From: Gammaproteobacteria bacterium
GTDB lineage: Bacteria; Pseudomonadota; Gammaproteobacteria; DSM-16500
Assembly (NCBI GenBank): GCA_021323555.1
Contig: JAJONP010000015.1
Span: 1 to 26,853, forward strand
DNA: 26,853 nt
Direction: 5' to 3'
Shown: in pieces, positions 1 through 8,343 of the stretch
Numbering within the stretch: the stretch's first letter is position 1
How the letters are laid out: each line of letters begins with the position of its first letter
Made by a program: the position numbers and the translations under genes
Notes under the pieces: model-generated
What the model saw: the letters and a program-made list of their open reading frames with translations, nothing else
Database searches by the model: none
Told to the model about the DNA's origin: nothing

Positions 1-423
1 GGAACGGTGATAGATCACATCCGACCCGGGCAAGCGCCTCGTATTATGCATTTGCTCAAAGTATTAGAAAGCAAAAATAAAGTCACCATGGGGCTTAATT
101 TACCGAGTAAGTTAATTTCTCTAAAAGATTTATTAAAAATCGAAAATCGAGTATTAACTAATGATGAAGCGAATGAAGTTGTAATCTTTGCGCCTGAAGC
201 GACTATTAACATTATTAAAGATTTTGAAGTCATTCAAAAAATGACGACACATTTCCCTCGCACGATTGAAAACATATTTCTTTGCGCTAATCCAGCCTGC
301 ATTACGCATAATGAGCCTGTTAAAAGTCTTTTTAATATTGAAGACCAAGGTAAACGAATTAAATTAACTTGCCATTATTGTGAAAAGTCATTTGATCGCG
401 ATCAAGTCAAGGTCAAGATTTAA
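1..423 (+). CDS. pyrI: Aspartate carbamoyltransferase regulatory chain (3' part, start outside window)
   Basis: Regulatory subunit of class B aspartate carbamoyltransferase; in the family it binds CTP/ATP and tunes the PyrB catalytic trimers at the first committed step of pyrimidine synthesis. The reading frame is open from base 1, with GTVIDHI at the very edge, a motif that sits about 15 residues into the E. coli protein, so only a short N-terminus is missing. The allosteric part continues with GLNLPS and KIENRVL, then APEATIN. The C-terminal zinc domain has four cysteines as C-x4-C and C-x2-C (CANPAC and CHYC), the structural zinc site that contacts PyrB. The stop codon overlaps the start of pyrC by one base (TAATG), indicating translational coupling. 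pyrB is expected just upstream, outside the window. The fit to the family is clear. Confidence 0.96.
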   Translation, partial: GTVIDHIRPGQAPRIMHLLKVLESKNKVTMGLNLPSKLISLKDLLKIENRVLTNDEANEVVIFAPEATINIIKDFEVIQKMTTHFPRTIENIFLCANPACITHNEPVKSLFNIEDQGKRIKLTCHYCEKSFDRDQVKVKI

Positions 424-1640
424 TGATTACTATTAAAAAAATAAAAGATATCTATGGCGCATTGATTGATTTTCCCCCCATCCCAAGCGCGCAAGACATC
501 ACTATTGATGATCCGTGTTTAACAGCCTTACCTGCCCTCATTGATCCGCACGTCCATTTTCGTACGCCAGGTCATGAATACAAAGAAGATTGGTGTACAG
601 GGGCAAAGGCCGCTATTCAAGGGGGTTATACGACTGTGTTTGATATGCCAAACACATTGCCTCCGACTGTTACAGAAGATTATTTACAGAAAAAAAAAGC
701 ACTCATTAATCAACAGCTACAAGAAGTCAATATTCCATTACGTTATCAATTATTTTTTGGCGCAGACAAACATCATCTCGATGAAATTGTCAAAGTCAAA
801 GACGCTATTATTGGTATTAAAGTATTTATGGGGTGTAGCACAGGTAATTTAGTTATTGATGATGACGAGAGTTTAGAAAAAGTATTTCGTATCGCAGCGG
901 ATAATGATTTATTGGTGGCTGTGCATGCGGAAGATGAACATTTATTGCAACAACGTAAACTTCAGTTTCAAGATAGAAAAGATTACGCCGTTCATTCTGA
1001 AATTCGGAATGTCATGGTTGCGTGCCGCGCGGTTAAAAAAGCGATTGCACTTACCGAACGTTATCATACTAGACTTTATATTTTGCACGTCTCAAGCAGT
1101 GACGAAATTCGTTTGATTGATCATGCCAAACAAGCAGGGCTGCCTGTTTATGCAGAAACTACACCCCATCATTTATTTCTTGATACAGCAAGTTATTCTA
1201 CGCTCAAAGGCAGGGCGGTTGTTAATCCACCCTTACGTTTAGCGAGCAATCGTGCAGCACTTTTTGAGGCAATTCATGCAGGCATTATTGATACGATCGG
1301 ATCTGATCACGCACCCCATACACCTGCTGAAAAAGAGAGAGCCTACGGGGAGTGTCCTTCCGGTATGCCAGGTATCGAAACCACTTTATCTTTATTATTA
1401 AATGCACATTATGAAAATTTGCTGAGCCTAGAAGAGATTGTTTCTCTGACTTCTAAACGCGCACGCGAAATTTTTAATTTGCCTAAAAATAATGATCTTG
1501 TATTAGTGGATCTTAAAAAAGAAATTTTAATTTCAGAAAAAAATTTAAAAACAAAATGTGGCTGGTCACCGTATGCAGGGCAAATCCTTCACGGTGCTGC
1601 TGTTTATACTCTATTAGAGAAGGTTTGTTATAAATTATGA
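423..1640 (+). CDS. pyrC: Dihydroorotase
   Basis: Cyclises carbamoyl-aspartate to dihydroorotate, the third step of pyrimidine synthesis, in the cytoplasm. 405 aa of the amidohydrolase fold. Visible metal-site motifs: DPHVHFR at residues 41-47 (His43, His45), His168 in VAVHAED, His222 in ILHVSS, and Asp295 in GSDHAPH. Lys133 in GIKVFMG stands where hydantoinase-like members carry a carboxylated lysine. The substrate-binding segment PGHEYKED follows the first motif. Length and motifs place it with the longer (about 400-430 aa) class rather than the 348-aa E. coli PyrC; allantoinase or hydantoinase is the alternative, made unlikely by the pyrI neighbour. The ATG shares a base with the pyrI stop, so the two form one operon. 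The gene ends just before a large inverted repeat. Confidence 0.93.
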   Translation: MITIKKIKDIYGALIDFPPIPSAQDITIDDPCLTALPALIDPHVHFRTPGHEYKEDWCTGAKAAIQGGYTTVFDMPNTLPPTVTEDYLQKKKALINQQLQEVNIPLRYQLFFGADKHHLDEIVKVKDAIIGIKVFMGCSTGNLVIDDDESLEKVFRIAADNDLLVAVHAEDEHLLQQRKLQFQDRKDYAVHSEIRNVMVACRAVKKAIALTERYHTRLYILHVSSSDEIRLIDHAKQAGLPVYAETTPHHLFLDTASYSTLKGRAVVNPPLRLASNRAALFEAIHAGIIDTIGSDHAPHTPAEKERAYGECPSGMPGIETTLSLLLNAHYENLLSLEEIVSLTSKRAREIFNLPKNNDLVLVDLKKEILISEKNLKTKCGWSPYAGQILHGAAVYTLLEKVCYKL

Positions 1641-1648
1641 TGTGGTAG

Positions 1649-1764
1649 GGTGGATTAGACGCGTTTTTTGCGTCGTAATCCACCGAATCAAATTTACCTT
1701 ATAGCTTTTTGATAATGCTATTTTATTTGGTGGATTACGACGCAAAAAACGCGTCTAATCCACC
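1649..1764. repeat. Perfect 36-base inverted repeat with 44-base spacer (REP/MITE-like)
   Basis: Bases 1649-1684 and 1729-1764 are exact reverse complements over 36 bases. Each arm is itself nearly self-complementary (GGTGGATTA...TAATCCACC with a GTTTTTTG-like centre), so each arm can fold as its own hairpin or the two can pair with each other. The spacer 1685-1728 is AT-rich and has no gene. It lies between the convergent pyrC (+) and lipoprotein gene (-), where it could act as a bidirectional transcription stop. GGTGGATTA/TAATCCACC hairpins are a familiar interspersed repeat type in proteobacteria; assignment to a mobile (MITE) class is inference. A decayed relative may lie at 11425-11456. 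Confidence 0.9.
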
Positions 1765-1780
1765 ATACATGACTACATAA

Positions 1781-2287
1781 TTATCGTACTGGCGGTGTCG
1801 ATGAATCAGGCACGGACGATGTCTGTTGTGGTTGTGTTGATGTAGGAGTGACTGGCGATGGCAATGGCTGTGCAGATGGATTAGTAGACATTGGCACAGG
1901 CGGTACTGGCGTGCCTGGAGCAACAGCCGGAGCAGAGGGTGCTGGTGTTGTGGTATTAGCAGGCGGCGGTGTTAAGGGTGCTGTGGCAGCCGTATTATCT
2001 CCTGTGGGTACAACATCAGGCGCTACTGGAGGTGGCACGGGTTGTTGTACAGAAGAATCACCCGCTCCTGTTGTAGTTGCGTTAATAGTTGCGTCTGTTG
2101 AATTAGGATTTACGGGTTGCTCTGAAGCAGGCAGGGTGGTTGTATCCTGCGGGGCAGAGGCTGTCACAGGCGAGGTGGAAGTCGTTGTGCTACTGGCTAC
2201 TGTCTCAGTCGTAGAAGATTTATCATCATGACAAGCGGCCATACTTATACAACCAGCTAAGGTAGCGAATAAAATATATTTATGCAT
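1781..2287 (-). CDS. Pro/Thr/Ser-rich putative lipoprotein
   Basis: 168 aa when started at the ATG at 2287. This start is preferred over the TTG two codons upstream because AAGGA lies 9 bases before the ATG but only 3 before the TTG. The N-terminus (MHKYILFATLAGC) is a short signal sequence with two possible lipobox cysteines, Cys13 in LAGC and Cys19 in MAAC; the second gives a more normal signal length. The rest, from about residue 20 on, is low complexity: many Pro, Thr, Ser, Ala and Val with no Trp, as in an extended envelope linker. No catalytic domain is visible and I do not recognise the family. It is convergent with pyrC. Role unknown; an envelope-anchored spacer is the most that can be inferred. 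Confidence 0.7.
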   Translation of the reverse strand: MHKYILFATLAGCISMAACHDDKSSTTETVASSTTTSTSPVTASAPQDTTTLPASEQPVNPNSTDATINATTTGAGDSSVQQPVPPPVAPDVVPTGDNTAATAPLTPPPANTTTPAPSAPAVAPGTPVPPVPMSTNPSAQPLPSPVTPTSTQPQQTSSVPDSSTPPVR

Positions 2288-2403
2288 ATACAATTTTCCT
2301 TTTTTATAAAAAAGTTAATAAAGAAGCGAATAAAACTGTTAGTAAAGTAGGCTCTATATTATCCTAAACAAAGCATACTGAAAAGCCCGATGAACAATTC
2401 CTA

Positions 2404-4978
2404 TTAAGCGGGTGATGGCACTCTAAAAGGGGTAAGCATTGCATCAGCACGCCCATTATTTTGTACTTTTTCCTTGTTATATTCTCTATGTTTGAAATAC
2501 GCAGCATAGCCACGAGGCGCGCCAACTGCTACAAATGAGAAAATAAAATAAATGAATATGAGTTTTCCTAATCCTGCCGCTGATATTACTAAACATAAAG
2601 GCACAGTTATTCCGAGAATAAAGCTCATTCCAATTAAGGTTCCTAAAGCGATTTGTAAGCCAATCGACACCGGAGGTTTTCCATTTAGCTTATTTTTAAG
2701 ATCTTGTTCAGAATTTAAAATCTTTTGTAGTATCAAAAGATTTTTTTGCGCTTTCTCTTCATGTTTTTGTTCCTCTTCTCCATTTGCCTCATTGGGTTTT
2801 AAAATATCAATGAAATGTTGAAGAATAATGTCTTTAGTCGCATTCCTTGAAGCATCATTTTGTAGCGCCTCATAAAAATTTAAGAAACATTTGTTTATTT
2901 CAGTTGGGAAATTGTGTGTCTGTATAAGTTGAAATAATTCACAGATAAGAGGACAGTTATTATCCTGGGCGAGCAATTGAATAGCAGGTTCTATTTCGTT
3001 ATTTTTGATAGCTTCGTCTATTAATTTTAGTAAACAAAATCTATCATTCGCTCCAGCCGCTACAAGAAGACGTGCCATTTCAACATTTTTTTGTTCTATA
3101 GCATAATGCAAAGCAGTTTTTTCATTCATACGAATATTAATGTCACCAATATTTATTTTTTTTCTTAACAATTCTATAATGAGTTCATGTTGATTATTTT
3201 TTATAGCTCCTAATATTATCTCGCCAGGTATGGGTCTATTGTTTTTGAGAATTAATAATTTCACGGATTCCCATTGTCTAAGCGATGCAGCATAGTGGAG
3301 AGGTGTTGTTCTAGGATCGACTTCTTTTGCTATTATAGTAGGGTCAGCGTTATGATCTAATAAAAATTTAACCATCTCGCGATGTCCTCTCCACACCGCA
3401 TGGTGTAAAGCCGTATGTCCTGATGGATCGCGTGCATTGATATCTGCAAACGATTTTAATAATTTTTGGACGACCTTGTGCTGATTAGCACGTGCAGCAT
3501 ACGGTAATAAACGAGAACAATGCTCTTTTTTACGCTCAAAGCCCGCTATTTTTATTTCTTGCCAGTGGGCGGGTGTAAAGGTAGCACCTGCTTCAAGTAA
3601 AATTGCCAGAAGTTCTATATCACAGATTAGTTGAGCATGAACTTTTAGCATATCCATTGCTTCATGTAGATGATAATTGGGAAGATTGAGAATATCAACG
3701 GCATCCATAAGAAAGCGAATATGAGCACCTGCGCGCATTAATATTTTTACCACATCGAATCGATTTTCTAAAATAGCAAATAATAACCCCTTTGAACTAA
3801 TCTTAACCTTTACCCCATTTCGAATTATTTTATTTTCAAATATTTGTAAGGATGTCCAGTCTTTTTGAAGTATAGAAATCTCTATTGCCGTGAATCCAAG
3901 GTTATTACGTAGGTTTGCGTTAGCTCCTTGTGACAATAAAAATGTTATTGCATCGGAATTTTTATAGTGGGCTGCATGGTGTAACGCAGTTCCTCGGTTC
4001 AAATAATTTATGTCGGCACCTAAATTTATAAACGCTTTCGCTATATCAAATTGATTAATTTCTGCAGCAATGAGCATTTGACGAGATGCAGTAGCACTGT
4101 TAATATTCATCCTTTCAGACAAGAAAGCATTATAAATATCATCTCTATTTATTTTTCCTTTTTCAATAAATTTGCTTATACATTCTAAACGCTCAAATTT
4201 AAATGCATAAATAACAGCATCGTATCCCAAGATAGTTTTTTTTCTTATATCAACGTTATTTTCTAATAAAAATTCAACCATTGATAAATTATTGAGAAAT
4301 ACAGCATAAAAAAATAAAATTTCTTTATCTTCAGCCGTTTTTCCTATGAGACATTCTTCATTAAATTCTGATGGGACTCTATTTTCAATATCTGATTCAA
4401 AAGGGAATAAATTAATATTTTTTTTGAATAAAGCGATAAATTGATCTGGGGTTATTTTTGCGTGAATAGGAACATGAGCGTTTTCTAAAATAAGTTCTTC
4501 AATATCACATTCTGAAAAATCCACTTGATAAAGCGTACAGCCTGAAAAATCTCTGATGCCGCTCTGGTAAAATGAATGAAATAAGAGATGAGTTATTCGA
4601 TAAATCAAATGCGATTGCTTCTAACGATTCCTTGATTTGAGCATAAAAACGAGTGGATTGGTTCACATAATAAATACGGCTTGTATATCGCGCTTCAAGC
4701 GTTTCTATATTCTCTAATAACTCTTTATCATTGATATCTAATACCTGGCATTTCTTTGTTATATTTTCAATTAATAAAGAAAATTGATGATTCAGTGTAT
4801 CGACAATACTTCTTTCGGCAAAAGTAAATTCTTCCAAATTTTTAACAGTTCCCCAACGAAGATTAAGACCATATTCAGGCGCGTCTCCTGGATATAAGCA
4901 AGAGAGCCAGTCTTCCGCGGGGAGAGGCATAGAAGCAGGGGCAAATGCTCGCTCGTTAATTAAAAGTCTTGTTTTCAT
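2404..4978 (-). pseudogene. Ankyrin-repeat/membrane-hairpin protein, broken by deletion and frameshift (copy A)
   Basis: A paralogue of the gene at 5196-8165, split into two frames. The 5' part starts at ATG 4978 (MKTRLLINERAF) and matches copy B residues 1 to about 134 (FSLL.ENI, LENIET, ARYTSR, FYAQIK). At about 4590 the frame changes and joins sequence matching copy B from about residue 411 (SGIRDFS, DFS.C.IEELIL). Roughly 280 residues are therefore missing. The downstream part stays open for over 700 codons: about 8-10 ankyrin repeats (for example HTALHHAVWRGHREMVKFLL and KTALHYAIEQKNVEMARLL), then an AQKN-rich helix, two hydrophobic segments and a charged C-terminus ending ADAMLTPFR. It keeps about 190 residues of ankyrin repeats that copy B lacks. 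The lack of other stops suggests recent breakage, or that the C-terminal part is still made from an internal start. Function unknown. Confidence 0.82.
2671..2752 (-). repeat. 82-base near-identical block shared by the two ankyrin genes (copy A)
   Basis: Matches 5466-5547 at 81 of 82 positions by direct reading, although the flanking parts of the two genes are much more divergent. It codes for the helix with AQKN, LILQKILNSEQ and KNKLNGKPP just before the membrane hairpin. Identity at synonymous positions too suggests gene conversion. Confidence 0.9.
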
Positions 4979-5195
4979 AAAGTAAGTCAATGAAGAAGTT
5001 AATTATTAATAAAGGATCGACATTCTACCACAATATTGTATTATTTATACAAAAAATAATCGATTTAGACTTATCTATTTCCAATATTTTGCCATTATGC
5101 TACTAATTGTGAATGTATAGCCTTGATTCATAAGATAATTTTGTGAAGGCATGTAAAATATCAGGACTGGCATGTCGAGTGACCGCGCAGCTTTT
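4979..5195. other. Relic of the duplicated ank-hemE intergenic region
   Basis: This gap between the two ankyrin genes resembles the region 8166-8340 between the intact ankyrin gene and hemE. Shared stretches include TTTAGAC (5064-5070), ATTATG, AATGTATA and, at the hemE-proximal end, AAGATAATTTT followed by GAAGG (5131-5149), which in the other copy is the hemE ribosome binding site. Here an ATG at 5151 follows but is succeeded at once by TAA, so no hemE is present. The duplicated unit thus reached up to the hemE start. Bases about 5155-5195 are the 3' flank of the next ankyrin gene. No other gene is visible. Confidence 0.75.
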
Positions 5196-8165
5196 TTAAG
5201 AAGGTAATAGCGGCCTGAAATGCCCAAGCATGGCGTCAACAACCTCATTGTTCTGTGTTTCTTTCTCGCTATATTTTTTATGGCGAAAGTAGCCAAAACA
5301 GCTAACAGGCACACTCGTTATTAATGAACTTATAAAACAAGGAAGGATAAGGCTTCCTATTTCTATTCCTGCCACTCCTACTATATAAATCGCCGCCGAA
5401 CCCACTAAAAGAGTAGCGATCCCTCCAAAGAGCGCTCCTAGAGCTATTTTCAAAGGAAGGGACATCGGAGGTTTTCCATTTAGCTTATTTTTAAGATCTT
5501 GTTCAGAATTTAAAATCTTTTGTAGTATCAAACGATTTTTTTGCGCTCTGTCTTGATCTTTTTCTTCCTCTTTTCCATTTGCCCCATTGGATTTTAAGAT
5601 ATCAATCAAATGTTGAAGAATAGCCCTCTTAGTCTCGTCACTTGTCGTGTCATGTTTTAATGCGCTATAAAAATTTAAGAAATATTTTTTTATTTCAGGC
5701 GAGAAGTCATATGTTTCTGTGAGTTGATGTAATTCACCAACGAGAGGATGGGGTTTTTTATCCTTAATATCCTGTGTCAATAATAGAATAGCAAGCTCTA
5801 TCTTGTCTTTTTCAAGAGCGATATTTATTAATTTTGAAAAATCATCTCGCGCCCCTGCTAACAGCAGACTTCGTACCATATCAACAGGGTTATGTTTTGC
5901 TACGTGTTTTTCATCCTTGTGCTCTTCTACGTTTTCTTCAGCTTTGTGCTCTTCTGCATTTTCTTCATCCTTGTATTCTACTGCGTGCTGTACTGCATAA
6001 TACAAAGCAGTTTTATCATCAATACAAATGTTAATGTCGATAATTACTTTTGTTCTTGTTAAACTCTTGACACGATCATGCTGATTATCTTTTGCAGCAA
6101 GCAGTACGATATAACCCTGTATAGTTCTGCTTTTTTGGGGAATTAACAATTCTACGCATTCCCATTTTCCATGGGAGGCAGCATAGGCTAGAGGCGTTGT
6201 TTTAGGATCTTCTTTTTCTGCTCTTAGCGTATCGTCAGCCTGATTATCTAATAAAAATTGGACCATTTCACGATGGCCCTCTCTTGCTGCATAGTGTAAA
6301 GCGGTGAAACCTTCGGGTGAGCATACATTGATGATATTTGGAAAGTGTTTCAATAGTTTTTCCATCACATCTTGTTGACTATCTCTTGCAGCATACGGCA
6401 ACAAACCGGAACAATACTCAAGTAATATTGGAGTTTGACAAGTAAGGATAAAATTCCTTATTTCCTTCCAATAAGGTGAAGCTTCTGCATTTTTTTCTTT
6501 TTTCTCAATCAATTTTATGACACATTGCAAACGATTAAAGTTAATCGCATAAGCAATAGCAGTCTGCCCCAAATTATCTTTCTTGCTGATATCAACATTT
6601 CGCTTTGATAACAATTCACTAAGAGGGAGGTTATTAAGAAATACAGCATAGAAAAATAGAATTGCTCGATCCTCATCTGTTTGTTCTTCTAAAAATTCTT
6701 CATTACAGTCAGGTAACAGTCCATCTCCAACATCTTGGAAAGCCAATAACTTGATATTTTTTTTAAATAAAACGATAAATTGTTTCGGGGTTATTTTAGA
6801 ATGAATAAGGACGGAAGTTTTATCTAAAATAAGTTCTTCGATAACACATTGCGAAAAATCGACTTCAAAAAGTGTAGAGGTTGAAAAATCTCTTATGCCA
6901 CTGTTATACAATGAATTAAATAATGGAGAATTAAAATGGCCATTAGCATGTTCTTTGATCCAGTGGATTACTTGTTCAGCCGCCTCTGAAGGCGGCGTTT
7001 CTTTGGAGTGTTGATGACAAAGATCAGAAAATCCTGGCACTAGTGTGTAATAGTTATCTTGATAAGTTTCAAAAATATTTGTGCGTTCTCGAGCAAAAGC
7101 AGCGGTCATGGACAGCATTAATTGAGGAACAGATTTGAGAGACCATAATTTCTCATAACGAAAGGACGCAATGTTCTCATCCTCTGTTTCATCAAATACA
7201 TCAGTCAATGTCAAGCCTTTTTCATTAAGCGGTATACCAGAAAAAAATTCCTTAAATTCTTTTCTGCTTCGTATCACAATTCCATCTTCTTTTTCATCAT
7301 TGGCTTGTTGCTCTCTCCGCTTTTTTTGTAGGCTTTTTGTAATAGAATCATGCAATCGAATGGCAAGTGCTGTCATAATCGCTAGAGGGTTATATCGCTC
7401 TAGAAAATATTTTCTAAAATCTTTCGAAGTCGCTGGGCCAATTGCAACTGAAGTTTCACAGAGATCTACCTCTAGTCGTATTTCAGCACCCCAAGGTGCC
7501 CACTCTTGAGTATCCGCATATTCCAGCAAGGCTCTTTCCGTAGGAATTTTATTTCCCTCAGGCAAAACGTATCTTTTTGCATAGTCATCAGTAGCTTGCT
7601 TGATAAGAAGAGCTCTGAACTGGGCAAGCCATGCCTCTATCGTCTCGTGAGTTGATAAATTATTTCTCGCGATCTGAATATGCTCAAAGATATCTTCCTT
7701 ACAAGAAGCTATTTCTTCCATCAGATCTTGCATGATTCGTTTCTTTTCAACAGTATTTAACAGCGAATTATTTGATAAATAAAATCTAATGGCTTCTAAT
7801 GATAGTTTGATTTGAGCATAAAAAATAGGCTTTTGATCTGGATAATGGACTCGGCTTGTATATCGGGCATTAAATGTTTCTATATTCTCTAATACATTTT
7901 GCTCGATGCCCAACTCTAGGCATTGCTTTTTGATATTTTGAAGCAGTAAAGAGAACTGATGATTGAGTCTACCAAGAATAATTTTTTCCTCAGACGTAAA
8001 CTCTTCCCAATCCTTAACCGTTCCTTGCGAGAGAGCCTCCCCATATTCAGGGGGTTCTCCTTCATATAACCTAGAACACCAATTAGGATCAGCAGTAGGG
8101 ATAGGAGCAGGGACAAATGCTCTTTCTTTAATTAAAATACTTTTCTCTTCTTCTCGTGTTTGCAT
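5196..8165 (-). CDS. Ankyrin-repeat protein with C-terminal membrane hairpin (copy B, intact)
   Basis: 989 aa, function unknown, candidate host-directed effector. Residues 1-140 are a helical domain shared with copy A (LNHQFSLL, LENIE, ARYTSR, FYAQIK). Residues about 140-410 are helical and charged, with no motif I recognise. Residues 419-446 (NSGIRDFS, VDFSQCVIEELIL) recall pentapeptide-like spacing. Ankyrin repeats lie at about 505-560 and 585-775, clearest at FTALHYAAREGHREMVQFLL (620-639). An acidic/His/Lys insertion (730-759) interrupts the last ankyrin repeat. Residues 904-960 hold two hydrophobic segments, followed by a charged tail ending DAMLGHFRPLLPS. There is no signal peptide at the N-terminus. 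ATG 8165 is supported by alignment with the copy A start; no strong Shine-Dalgarno is seen. Divergent from hemE. Ankyrin proteins of this size are typical Dot/Icm or similar secreted effectors in Legionellales, but export is inference here. Confidence 0.88.
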   Translation of the reverse strand: MQTREEEKSILIKERAFVPAPIPTADPNWCSRLYEGEPPEYGEALSQGTVKDWEEFTSEEKIILGRLNHQFSLLLQNIKKQCLELGIEQNVLENIETFNARYTSRVHYPDQKPIFYAQIKLSLEAIRFYLSNNSLLNTVEKKRIMQDLMEEIASCKEDIFEHIQIARNNLSTHETIEAWLAQFRALLIKQATDDYAKRYVLPEGNKIPTERALLEYADTQEWAPWGAEIRLEVDLCETSVAIGPATSKDFRKYFLERYNPLAIMTALAIRLHDSITKSLQKKRREQQANDEKEDGIVIRSRKEFKEFFSGIPLNEKGLTLTDVFDETEDENIASFRYEKLWSLKSVPQLMLSMTAAFARERTNIFETYQDNYYTLVPGFSDLCHQHSKETPPSEAAEQVIHWIKEHANGHFNSPLFNSLYNSGIRDFSTSTLFEVDFSQCVIEELILDKTSVLIHSKITPKQFIVLFKKNIKLLAFQDVGDGLLPDCNEEFLEEQTDEDRAILFFYAVFLNNLPLSELLSKRNVDISKKDNLGQTAIAYAINFNRLQCVIKLIEKKEKNAEASPYWKEIRNFILTCQTPILLEYCSGLLPYAARDSQQDVMEKLLKHFPNIINVCSPEGFTALHYAAREGHREMVQFLLDNQADDTLRAEKEDPKTTPLAYAASHGKWECVELLIPQKSRTIQGYIVLLAAKDNQHDRVKSLTRTKVIIDINICIDDKTALYYAVQHAVEYKDEENAEEHKAEENVEEHKDEKHVAKHNPVDMVRSLLLAGARDDFSKLINIALEKDKIELAILLLTQDIKDKKPHPLVGELHQLTETYDFSPEIKKYFLNFYSALKHDTTSDETKRAILQHLIDILKSNGANGKEEEKDQDRAQKNRLILQKILNSEQDLKNKLNGKPPMSLPLKIALGALFGGIATLLVGSAAIYIVGVAGIEIGSLILPCFISSLITSVPVSCFGYFRHKKYSEKETQNNEVVDAMLGHFRPLLPS
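5466..5547 (-). repeat. 82-base near-identical block shared by the two ankyrin genes (copy B)
   Basis: Partner of 2671-2752; the one difference changes Leu to Arg next to AQKN. Identity ends abruptly on both sides. Confidence 0.9.
5889..5978 (-). repeat. In-frame imperfect tandem repeat coding for acidic/His/Lys segment
   Basis: Codes for residues 730-759 of the intact ankyrin protein, with repeated units of the type (D/A)EEN(A/V)EEHK. On the + strand the words TTTTCTTCA and GTGCTCTTCT recur about 30 bases apart. Copy A has no such insertion: its corresponding repeat runs uninterrupted (KTALHYAIEQKNVEMARLL). It is therefore an expansion specific to copy B and could vary in number between strains. 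Confidence 0.75.
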
Positions 8166-8343
8166 AAGCGTGCATATATCAAAGAGTTCATTATTATAAA
8201 AGGTTTACATTATACCACTGTACTGTACTATTCATATAAATAATCACTTATTTAGACGCATCTGTTTTTTTATATATGACATTATGATACGGATGCAAAT
8301 GTATAAGTTTGATTTGTAAGATAATTTTATAGAAGGTTTTTTT
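8166..8343. promoter_or_regulatory. Divergent ank/hemE control region with hemE ribosome binding site
   Basis: 178 bases between divergent genes. AGAAGG at 8331-8336 lies 7 bases before the hemE ATG and fixes that start. The rest is AT-rich; I cannot assign -35/-10 boxes with confidence. A diverged duplicate of most of this region is at 4979-5150. Confidence 0.6.

Noticed and set aside
1848..2231. 127-codon Gly/Val/Ala-rich open frame on the + strand
   Set aside because: It is the exact antisense of the Pro/Thr-rich lipoprotein gene, whose GC-rich codons keep the other strand open; no ribosome binding site.
4505..4610. Programmed frameshift joining the two parts of the copy A ankyrin gene
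   Set aside because: No slippery heptamer or pseudoknot seen, and about 280 residues are missing at the junction relative to copy B, which frameshifting cannot explain.
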